The notes beneath the pieces were generated by a model. It made no database searches and was not told the DNA's origin. It saw only the letters and a program-made list of their open reading frames with translations. The translations under genes and the position numbers were made by a program. DNA of 64,000 nucleotides, taken from positions 1 through 64,000 of the forward strand of contig JAACPW010000008.1 in assembly GCA_009995225.1 (NCBI GenBank). The letters are read 5' to 3'. Positions 50,595 through 57,833 of this stretch are shown here, one piece after another (within the stretch, counting starts at the first letter, position 1; every line of letters begins with the position of its first letter). This stretch comes from Sphingomonadales bacterium. Lineage in GTDB: Bacteria > Pseudomonadota > Alphaproteobacteria > Sphingomonadales > Sphingomonadaceae.

Positions 50595-51725
50595 GTGGAT
50601 TTCAACTTCACCGAAGAACAGGACATGGTTCGCGACGGGTTGTCGCGGATGGTGCGTGAACAATACGACTGGGAAACGCGGCGCAAGGCGATCGCGTCGA
50701 ACGAAGGCTGGCGGCCCGAAGTGTGGGCGCAGTTGGCGGAACTCGGCATCCTCGGCATGCCGTTCAGCGAGGCCGACGGCGGTTTTGGCGGCGGCGCGAT
50801 CGACGCGATGGTCATCATGGAAGAGTTCGGCAAGGGTCTGGTGGTCGAACCTTTCGTCCCCACCGTGGTCTGTGCGGGCGGATTCCTGAAGCACGGCGGC
50901 ACGCAGGCGCAGAAGGATGAGCATATCGGCGGGATCGTTGCGGGCAGCAGCGTTTTTGCCTTCGCTTATGCCGAACCGCGCGGGCGGTTCGACTATGCCG
51001 ACTTGGAAACCACCGCCAAGAAGGACGGCGCAGGCTACGTCATCAACGGCCACAAGGCCGTCGTGATCGGCGCGCCCTGGGCGAGCCACCTGATCGTCAC
51101 CGCCCGCACCGGCGGGGAACGCCGTGATCGTTCGGGCGTCTCGGTCTTCGTGGTCGCCAAGGATGCCGCAGGTATCACCACCCGCGATTACGTGACCGTG
51201 GATGGCCGCCGCGCCGCCGAAGTCTATTTCGAAAACGTCGCAGTCGGCGCCGACGCGCTGATCGGCGGCGAGGGCGAAGGCCTCGCGCTGATCGAGCTTG
51301 TCACTGACGAGGCGATTGCCGCGATCTGTGCCGAAGCCTGCGGGGCGATGAAGGTCGCACACGCGATGACAGTCGAATATTCGCGTCAGCGCAAGCAGTT
51401 CGGCGTGCCGATCGGCAGCTTCCAGGTGCTGCAGCACCGCATGGTCGACATGTACACCGCCTATGAAACTGCCGTTTCACTGACCTATCTGGCAACCCTG
51501 CGGCTCTCCGCCGATGAGACGGAGCGCAAGCGCGCCGTCTCGGCGGCAAAGGTCGGGGTAGGGCAGTCGGCGCGGCTGATGGGGCAGGAAGCGGTCCAGA
51601 TCCATGGCGGCAACGGCGTGACCGACGAATATGCCATCGGCCACTACTTCAAGCGCCTGACGATCTTCGACAGCGAATTCGGCAATGTCGATCATCACAT
51701 GAAGCGCCACGTCGCGCTCGGCTGA
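50595..51725 (+). CDS. acyl-CoA dehydrogenase, small-type subunit
   Basis: 376 residues, starting with GTG at 50595 after GGGAGAG. Typical ACAD pieces are GILGMPFSEADGGFGGGAID, AYAEPRGRFDYADLETT and QRKQFGVPIGSFQVLQHR; the C-terminal QIHGGNGVTDEYAIGHYFKR is the family signature. It resembles PimD and FadE27-type subunits that pair with a larger partner, here the gene just upstream. The two form a complete operon closed by a strong hairpin. Confidence 0.9.
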   Translation: MDFNFTEEQDMVRDGLSRMVREQYDWETRRKAIASNEGWRPEVWAQLAELGILGMPFSEADGGFGGGAIDAMVIMEEFGKGLVVEPFVPTVVCAGGFLKHGGTQAQKDEHIGGIVAGSSVFAFAYAEPRGRFDYADLETTAKKDGAGYVINGHKAVVIGAPWASHLIVTARTGGERRDRSGVSVFVVAKDAAGITTRDYVTVDGRRAAEVYFENVAVGADALIGGEGEGLALIELVTDEAIAAICAEACGAMKVAHAMTVEYSRQRKQFGVPIGSFQVLQHRMVDMYTAYETAVSLTYLATLRLSADETERKRAVSAAKVGVGQSARLMGQEAVQIHGGNGVTDEYAIGHYFKRLTIFDSEFGNVDHHMKRHVALG

Positions 51726-51746
51726 GGCTTTCGCTGACCATGCATG

Positions 51747-51780
51747 AGGCCCCGTTCCCGGATATCCGGGAACGGGGCCT
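51747..51780 (+). terminator. intrinsic terminator of the acyl-CoA dehydrogenase operon
   Basis: A perfect 34-bp palindrome (left arm AGGCCCCGTTCCCGGAT, right arm its exact complement) begins 22 bp after the ACAD stop and is followed by TTTGCATTTGTG. The stem is exceptionally long and GC-rich. It is well placed to stop transcription before the sigma-factor pseudogene. Confidence 0.85.
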
Positions 51781-51828
51781 TTGCATTTGTGCTGTAATCA
51801 TGTGCCGGCGTGCTGCGAACGGGGCTGT

Positions 51829-52341
51829 GTGAAAGCCGACAAAGCCACGCTTGCCCGCTTGATGGCGCTGTCGCAAGCGGGCGACAAGCAAGCCTATGCC
51901 GCTCTACTGGAAGCCTGCCAGCGCTGGCTGCGCGGCTAATACAGCCGCCGCTTGGCGCCTGCCAGCCTTGATGACCTGGTGCAGGAAACGCTAATTGCGC
52001 TCCACACAAAACGCGCTTCGTGGGATTCGTCCCGGCCGTTTCTGCCATGGCTGGCGGCGATTGCGCGCTACCGCTGGGTGGATCACCTGCGCCGCCTGTA
52101 TCGTGCCAGCGAACATGAATTCCATGATGAACTGATCGGCACCGATGACGAACCGGCCATTGCCGCACGGATCAGTCTGGACCGCTTGCTCGGCCTGCTC
52201 CCGCCCGCGCAGGAGCGGGCGATCGACCTGGTCAAGATCCAAGGACTGAGCATCGCCGCGACGGGGCAGAGCGAGGCTCTGGTCAAAGTGAATATTCACC
52301 CGGGGCTGAAACGGCTTGCCCACATGATCGAGAAAGAATGA
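51829..52341 (+). pseudogene. ECF sigma factor with in-frame stop
   Basis: From GTG at 51829 the frame reads as an ECF sigma N-terminus (KADKATLARLMALSQAGDKQ, then LEACQRWLRG), meets TAA at 51937-51939, and continues in the same frame as YSRRLAPASLDDLVQETLIA (region 2) and LPPAQERAIDLVKIQGLSIA (region 4). A Tyr or similar codon is expected at the stop. Region 4 also looks short by a few residues before ATGQSEALVKVN. The piece after the stop could only be made from a TTG at 51952. It precedes an NrsF gene, the usual anti-sigma partner. Confidence 0.85.
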
Positions 52342-52988
52342 CAATGTTGCGCAATTCCGACGCCCTGATTGCCGAACTGGTGGGCGGCCTTGAGCCGGTG
52401 AAGCCGCTGCGCTTTGGTGCGGGCATGGCGCTTGCCTTGGCGGCGGCAACGGCGGCAACGCTGCTGGTCATCGCGCTGTTCGGTCTTCGTGCCGATATTG
52501 CAGCGGGCCGGGTCAACGCGATGCATCTGGTGACCACCGGGCTTTACCTCGGCCTCGCACTGGCGGCGACGTCGACCGTCATCATCATGAGCCGCCCGCA
52601 GGTGGGAAGCGACCATACTGGCTGGCGCTGGGCGGCGGGCATGGCGGGAATGTTACCCCTGGCAGCACTGATCGTTGGAAGTAGCAGTGGCAGTGACGTG
52701 TCCTTGGCACAGAAGATGGATCACGGCCGGTTGTGCCTTGTCATGGGCGGATCGGCCTCGTTGGTCGTCTTTGCGACGCTGGTGTGATGGCTGCGCCGGG
52801 GTGCGCCAACCGCGCCGGACCGGGCAGGTCTGGTAGCCGGAATTGCCGCCGGGGCATTCGGCACCTTCGCCTTCGCGCTGCACTGCCCCGATAATGATAT
52901 TGTCCATATCGGATTGTGGCACAGCGCGCCGGTGCTGGCGATGGCCGCGCTGGGCCGCGTGGTGGTGCCGCGCCTGATCCGCTGGTAG
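52338..52988 (+). pseudogene. NrsF/DUF1109 anti-sigma factor with in-frame stop
   Basis: The frame starts at ATG 52338, overlapping the sigma pseudogene end by 4 bp, and encodes four membrane helices of the DUF1109/NrsF family before TGA at 52785-52787. The same frame then continues without a break as WLRRGAPTAPDRAGLVAGI and FAFALHCPDNDIVHIGLW to TAG at 52986-52988, clearly the missing last two helices. NrsF proteins hold an ECF sigma at the membrane. Both members of this pair carry a single stop codon, which suggests that the whole regulatory unit has been lost. Confidence 0.85.
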
Positions 52989-53016
52989 GCGCACGCCGTA
53001 ACGCGCGCCCCCTGCT

Positions 53017-54792
53017 TTAGTCGCGCGGCTTGGGCTTGCCCTTGAACTTGCCGGGCGCCTTGCTGAAATGCTTCGGCTTGCCTTGCGCGGCGCCCGCTCC
53101 GGTCGGCTTGCCCTTGAAGGGGCGTGCCTGGACGGGGCCGTTAGGTTTGCCACGACGCGCGTTTTCGCGCGCGGCCACGCGTGGCGGTTCATTCGACTGT
53201 TCGATGGCGACATAGCCGCCGTTTTCCTCGCTCCCGGCGGTGGCAGCCACGGCTTCGGTGAACTTGCCTGCAATCGCGCGGGGAATCTGGAAATAGGTCT
53301 CGCCCTGCGCAATGCGGATCGCGCCGATTTCATTACGGGTGATATACCCGCGGCGGCAGATCAGCGGCATGATCCAGCGCGGGTCGGCATTCTGGCTACG
53401 ACCGATGTCCATGCGGAACCATACCGTATCTTCAAATCCTTCGCGGTGACGATCCTTCTGGGCGGCGCGCTGCGCATCGACAGATTGCGCCAGCAATTCT
53501 TCCGGCTCGGGCATCGACGCGCGGTGCGCCTGCACCAGCATCGCGGCGATTTCCTGAGGGGAGCGGGTTTCGAGCAACTTGTCGGCCAGTTCGCGGTCGC
53601 CATCGGTGACTTCGACCGGCTGCATCAACTTGTCGAGCAGCCGCACGCGGTCCTGCGCGACGATATCTTCGCGGTTGGGCGCGTTGATCCATTCGGCGTT
53701 GATCTTGGCATGACGCAGCATCGATTCGACGCGCTTGCGGCGCGGGTAGGGCACGATGATGACAGCAATGCCCTTTTTGCCTGCACGCCCGGTGCGGCCC
53801 GAACGGTGCTGCAGCGTTTCGGCATCCCGCGGGATTTCCACGTGCACCACAAGGCTAAGGCTCGGAAGATCGATCCCGCGTGCGGCAACATCGGTGGCGA
53901 CGCACACCCGCGCGCGGCGATCGCGCAAGGCTTGCAATGCCTGATTGCGTTCCTGCTGCGAATGTTCGCCCGAAAGGGCAACAACGCCAAAGCCGCGTTC
54001 CTGCAAGGTGGCGTGGAGGTGGCGGACATTGTCCCGCGTGGCGCAGAACAGGATTGCGGTTTCCGCTTCGTGGAAACGCAGCAGGTTGATGACTGCGTTC
54101 TCGATTTCCGGGGGGGAAACGGTCACGGCCTGATAGGCAATGTCGCCATGCCCACGCTCGCTGCCACCGGTCTGGATGCGCAGCGCATCACGCTGATAAC
54201 GGCGGGCGAGCGCTTCGATCGGGCGAGGCATGGTGGCCGAGAACATCAACACCCGGCGGTTTTCAGGCGTCGCGTCGAGGATTTCTTCCAGTTCGTCGCG
54301 GAAGCCCATGTCGAGCATTTCGTCCGCCTCATCGAGCACAACTGCGGCCAGCGCCGACAGGTCAAGCGCGCCGCGTTCGAGGTGATCGCGCAGGCGTCCG
54401 GGGGTGCCAACCACAATGGTCGCGCCGCCCGCCAGTGCGCGGCGTTCGACCTGCGGGTTCATGCCGCCCACGCAGGTGGCAATGCGCGCACCGGCGGACT
54501 TGTACAGCCAGTCGAGTTCGCGCGCCACTTGCAACGCCAGCTCGCGGGTCGGGGCGATGACCAACGCCAGGGGCGCTGTGGCACGGCCCACGCGGCCATC
54601 CTCGCCCAGCACCTGATCTGCAAAGGCGAGACCGAAGGCAACGGTCTTGCCGGAACCCGTCTGCGCCGAGACGACCAGATCGCGGCCGTGGGCTTCGGGT
54701 TCAAGAACGGCAGACTGCACCGGGGTGAGCGTTTCATAGCCGCGCGTGGTCAGGGCCTCGGCGAGGCCGGCGGCTATATGGGGAAATGACAT
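53017..54792 (-). CDS. DEAD-box RNA helicase with DbpA-type RNA-binding domain
   Basis: 591 residues. All helicase motifs are present: Q motif (TPVQSAVL), SAQTGSGKT, PTRELALQV, VLDEADEMLDMGF, FSATMPRP, VCVATDVAARGIDLPSLSL and HRSGRTGRAGKKG. A DbpA/CsdA RNA-binding fold (ending near GETYFQIPRA) follows, then a basic tail rich in Lys, Pro and Gly (FKGKPTGAGAAQGKPKH). It is most like DeaD/CsdA, which remodels structured RNA in ribosome assembly and at low temperature. The ATG at 54792 starts MSFPHIAAGL, the natural beginning of the Q-motif region. Confidence 0.93.
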   Translation of the reverse strand: MSFPHIAAGLAEALTTRGYETLTPVQSAVLEPEAHGRDLVVSAQTGSGKTVAFGLAFADQVLGEDGRVGRATAPLALVIAPTRELALQVARELDWLYKSAGARIATCVGGMNPQVERRALAGGATIVVGTPGRLRDHLERGALDLSALAAVVLDEADEMLDMGFRDELEEILDATPENRRVLMFSATMPRPIEALARRYQRDALRIQTGGSERGHGDIAYQAVTVSPPEIENAVINLLRFHEAETAILFCATRDNVRHLHATLQERGFGVVALSGEHSQQERNQALQALRDRRARVCVATDVAARGIDLPSLSLVVHVEIPRDAETLQHRSGRTGRAGKKGIAVIIVPYPRRKRVESMLRHAKINAEWINAPNREDIVAQDRVRLLDKLMQPVEVTDGDRELADKLLETRSPQEIAAMLVQAHRASMPEPEELLAQSVDAQRAAQKDRHREGFEDTVWFRMDIGRSQNADPRWIMPLICRRGYITRNEIGAIRIAQGETYFQIPRAIAGKFTEAVAATAGSEENGGYVAIEQSNEPPRVAARENARRGKPNGPVQARPFKGKPTGAGAAQGKPKHFSKAPGKFKGKPKPRD

Positions 54793-54967
54793 GGGGAGAA
54801 GGCTTTCAGGCAAGAGCGCCGCCACATGTGGCAGGCGGGGAGGCAAAGGGGACGTCGGACGCACGGATCAGGCTGCAAGGCCGCCTCGCGCAGAGCATCG
54901 ATCCCGGGTCCATACACAGTTTTGGGGTGTTTGGCTTGCGTTTAAATTGTGCAGGCGCGCGCCAGAG

Positions 54968-55228
54968 CTAATCTGGCCCGGCAGCGGCGAGCATGTCCAT
55001 GAGATTGCGCGCAGCCTCACGGTCTTCTTCATGGGTAAAGGCGACGTCGAGATCGGGCGCATCGCCCAGCACCATCAGCAGCGTCCACAGGGCAAAGCGT
55101 GCGCCCCGGTCCTGCGTCATGCCGAAATCGACCCGCATCCGTTCGATCCCGTCGGGCAGAGCCGCCGCATCGACGGCGGCAAGGTCGCGGGTGCCGAAAT
55201 ATCGGTGGAGGAGGTCAGCCATGTCCAT
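54968..55228 (-). CDS. small hypothetical protein
   Basis: 86 residues, not recognised. It is soluble and acidic, with FALWTLLMVLGDAPDLDVAF as a hydrophobic core and an ending (EEDREAARNLMDMLAAAG) that suggests a helix. Codon use and a good RBS (AGGGAG, 6 bp before the ATG) support a real gene. It stands alone between the LacI gene of the sucrose locus and the helicase. Confidence 0.65.
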   Translation of the reverse strand: MDMADLLHRYFGTRDLAAVDAAALPDGIERMRVDFGMTQDRGARFALWTLLMVLGDAPDLDVAFTHEEDREAARNLMDMLAAAGPD

Positions 55229-55284
55229 GCGCTGCTCCCTATCGCAAGGAGCGGCGATTGCATACAGGCGGCGCGACGCACACC

Positions 55285-56307
55285 CTAGGCGGTGGCGCGC
55301 ACCACCAATTGAGGCGGCATGACCAGGCTTTCGGTTTCCTCCCCTGCCAACCGCCGCAACAACAGATCGACCAGTCCTTGAGCGCCAGCTGCAATATCCT
55401 GCCGCACCGTGGTCAGCGGCGGAACGGTTTGGCGCGCAATCGGCAGATCGTCAAAGCCGACCAGTTTCATGTCATCGGGAACGGCAATTCCCTGGCTGCG
55501 CAGTTCGGTGAGGCACAGCGCGGCGAGCGTATCGGTCGCGGCGAAGATCCCATCGATGGTGCCCGCATGGTCGGCAAGGTGCCGGGCGATCTCTTCACTG
55601 GCACGGTCAGGTGACAGGTGGGTGCGCAGGGTAACGATCGGCGGTAGGCCGAGCCGCGCGACACTGTCCTGCGCACCGGCAAAGCGCGCGGCAAATTCGA
55701 TGGCCGTGGTATCGCCCAGAAAGGCAAGGCGGGTGGCACCGGCTGCGATCAGGCGCTCTGCCGCCATTCTGCCACCCAGACGGTTGTCGGTGCCGACTAC
55801 GCAATGGCGCTGGCCTTCGGTGTGGTTGCCCCACACCACCATCGGGTCGTAGCCATCGGCGACATCCTCGATCCGGTCGAACTGGTCGGACTGGCCGATT
55901 ACAATCACGCCGTCGATCATGCCCGATCCGATGAAGCGATCCAGCCAGTCGGCATCCTTGCCCGGCACCACCCGGCGCAGCATCAGATCATAGCCTTCGC
56001 GGGTCAGCTCGTCCGCCAAATGCCCGAGCAACGTCATGAAGAAGGCATCGGAAATCTGCTGGCGGGTGTCATGGCCCAGAGGGATGACCACGCCGATTAC
56101 GTCGGTTTTCTGCCGCCGCAAGCCGCTGGCCATTTGGTTGGGCCGAAAGCCATGTTCGCGGGCGATGGCCTGGATTTTCGTGCGGGTCTCTATGTTGACG
56201 AGGCTTTTGCCCGCCAACGCACGGCTCACCGTGCCGGGCGAAACACCGGCGATCCGCGCCAGATCGGTGATCGTGCGCACCGCGCCCTTGGTATCCCGAT
56301 CCGGCAT
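55285..56307 (-). CDS. LacI-family repressor of the sucrose locus
   Basis: 340 residues. The helix-turn-helix is ITDLARIAGVSPGTVSRALA with the hinge at RPNQMASGLRRQKTD; the effector domain contains VVIPLGHDTRQQISDAFFMT and VGFDDLPIARQTVPPLTTVR. It lies 21 bp downstream of the MFS gene on the same strand and near a divergent TonB receptor, GH68 and fructokinase operon. It is the likely ligand of the large inverted repeat at 57736-57773. By context it is a SuxR-like sucrose repressor. Confidence 0.9.
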   Translation of the reverse strand: MPDRDTKGAVRTITDLARIAGVSPGTVSRALAGKSLVNIETRTKIQAIAREHGFRPNQMASGLRRQKTDVIGVVIPLGHDTRQQISDAFFMTLLGHLADELTREGYDLMLRRVVPGKDADWLDRFIGSGMIDGVIVIGQSDQFDRIEDVADGYDPMVVWGNHTEGQRHCVVGTDNRLGGRMAAERLIAAGATRLAFLGDTTAIEFAARFAGAQDSVARLGLPPIVTLRTHLSPDRASEEIARHLADHAGTIDGIFAATDTLAALCLTELRSQGIAVPDDMKLVGFDDLPIARQTVPPLTTVRQDIAAGAQGLVDLLLRRLAGEETESLVMPPQLVVRATA

Positions 56308-56328
56308 GATTGTTCCTACTGTGCGGCC

Positions 56329-57657
56329 TTACTGCGGGGCCAATGTCTGTTCGCGCGGGGTGCGATGCCCCGCATCCACAAGCAGCGTAGCCAGCGCGCC
56401 CGCAAGCATCAAGATGCCACCCAGAATAAGCACATGACGCGGGTCGCCGCCCAGCAAAGGACGGTAGATGAGCGGCATGGTCAACGTCTGGATCAGCATC
56501 GGGATGACGATGAACAGATTGAAGATGCCCATGTAGATGCCGTTCCTCGCCGCAGGGATGCAATCGGCCAGCATGACGTACGTGTTGCCCATCATTCCCG
56601 CCCAGCCAATCCCGATGCCCAGCATCAGCACAAACAGCGCCGCCGGGGTCGATGCGCCGGGGATCATCAGCATCGCTGCGCCCGACGCGGCCAGACACAC
56701 CGCGTGAACGTGCCGCGCCCCAAACTTCTTCACCACCGGGATCAAAACCAGCGCGCCCAGAAAGGCGATGAAATTGTAGAGCGCGCCTGCCTGCTGGGTG
56801 GTCAGCGTCGCTTCGCGGAACAGCGCGCTGGCTGGATCGCTGGTGCCATACATGCTGCGGCCGACGGCAAAGGTGATGTATTGCCAATAGGCGAACATCG
56901 CATACCACTGACACAGCATCGCGCCGGCGAGCTGGCGCATCGGGCGCGGCATTTCGCGAATCGCATCGCGAATGTCGGCCAAGGTGCTGCGCGCGGTCAA
57001 AGGCTTGGCATCGAGATCAGCCTGCTCGGCCGCATCAAGCGGCAGTTCGGGCACGCGCCACACCGACCACACGATGGTCGAAATCGAAAGAACGGCGCCG
57101 ATCAGGAAGGCGATCCGGACGATCACCGGGATGCCGTTCGCGTCAAGCACATCGCGCGCCACGAAAGCGGTCAGCAACGAAGGCGCAAGATAGGACAGCG
57201 TTTGCGCAAGGCCGGTGAAGGCGCTTTGCGTCAGGAACCCGGTCGACCGCTGGTCCGGCGCCAGCCTGTCTGCCACATAGGCACGGTAAGGCTCCATCGT
57301 GATGTTGTTGCCTGCGTCCAATATCCACAGGAGGCTGGCCGCCATCCATAGGGTGCTCGAATAGGGCATGGCAAAGAGAGAGAGGGTGCAGATCACCGCG
57401 CCAATCAGGAAATAGGGGGTGCGGCGGCCCATGCGGGTGTTGGTACGATCGCTCATCGCGCCCACGATCGGCTGGATCAACAGGCCGGTCATCGGCCCGG
57501 CCAGCCACAGCAGCGGCATGGTTGCTTCGTCTGCACCAAGGAAGCCGTAGATCGGCCCCATATTGGCCTGTTGCAGTCCGAACGAGAATTGCAGGCCGAA
57601 GAAGCCGATGTTCATCTCGATGATTCTTAATAACGAAAGCCGTGGCTTGCTCGTCAT
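56329..57657 (-). CDS. MFS sucrose importer (SLC45/GPH-like)
   Basis: 442 residues, about 12 helices. FFGLQFSFGLQQANMGPIYG, PLLWLAGPMTGLLIQPIVG and SDRTNTRMGRRTPYFLIGA are the hallmarks of the SLC45/plant-SUT-related sucrose carriers found in sugar loci of Caulobacter, Xanthomonas and sphingomonads. It should bring sucrose across the inner membrane with protons. GAGGAGAGG supports the ATG at 57657. It precedes the LacI gene and diverges from the TonB receptor. Confidence 0.88.
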   Translation of the reverse strand: MTSKPRLSLLRIIEMNIGFFGLQFSFGLQQANMGPIYGFLGADEATMPLLWLAGPMTGLLIQPIVGAMSDRTNTRMGRRTPYFLIGAVICTLSLFAMPYSSTLWMAASLLWILDAGNNITMEPYRAYVADRLAPDQRSTGFLTQSAFTGLAQTLSYLAPSLLTAFVARDVLDANGIPVIVRIAFLIGAVLSISTIVWSVWRVPELPLDAAEQADLDAKPLTARSTLADIRDAIREMPRPMRQLAGAMLCQWYAMFAYWQYITFAVGRSMYGTSDPASALFREATLTTQQAGALYNFIAFLGALVLIPVVKKFGARHVHAVCLAASGAAMLMIPGASTPAALFVLMLGIGIGWAGMMGNTYVMLADCIPAARNGIYMGIFNLFIVIPMLIQTLTMPLIYRPLLGGDPRHVLILGGILMLAGALATLLVDAGHRTPREQTLAPQ

Positions 57658-57735
57658 GCGCACCTCTCCTCGATCCTGTCCCTTGCGCAGTCTATGCCAC
57701 GCTGTTGCGATTTGGTGACACAAATCTGCGCTGGT

Positions 57736-57773
57736 TGCAAACGATTGCAATTATTCTGTTGCAATCGTTTGCA
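57736..57773. promoter_or_regulatory. paired LacI-type operator of the sucrose locus
   Basis: TGCAAACGATTGCAA (57736-57750) and TTGCAATCGTTTGCA (57759-57773) are exact inverse copies, separated by TTATTCTG. Each is itself an imperfect palindrome around an AACG or CGTT core, the usual LacI-family operator form. The element lies between the divergent MFS-LacI and receptor-GH68-kinase transcripts, 79 bp before the MFS ATG and 61 bp before the receptor ATG, well placed to repress both. Confidence 0.82.
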
Positions 57774-57833
57774 GGAAAGTTAGTCATGGCCTTGTTGCCG
57801 CCAGAGAAGCGTGCACTCGAGAGGAGAGAGTCC

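Noticed and set aside
53068..54789. 573-residue plus-strand open frame
   Set aside because: Antisense to the DEAD-box helicase, whose motifs are complete.
55804..57351. 515-residue plus-strand open frame
   Set aside because: It runs antisense across both the LacI and MFS genes of the sucrose locus; its sequence is low-complexity His/Arg/Gln-rich.
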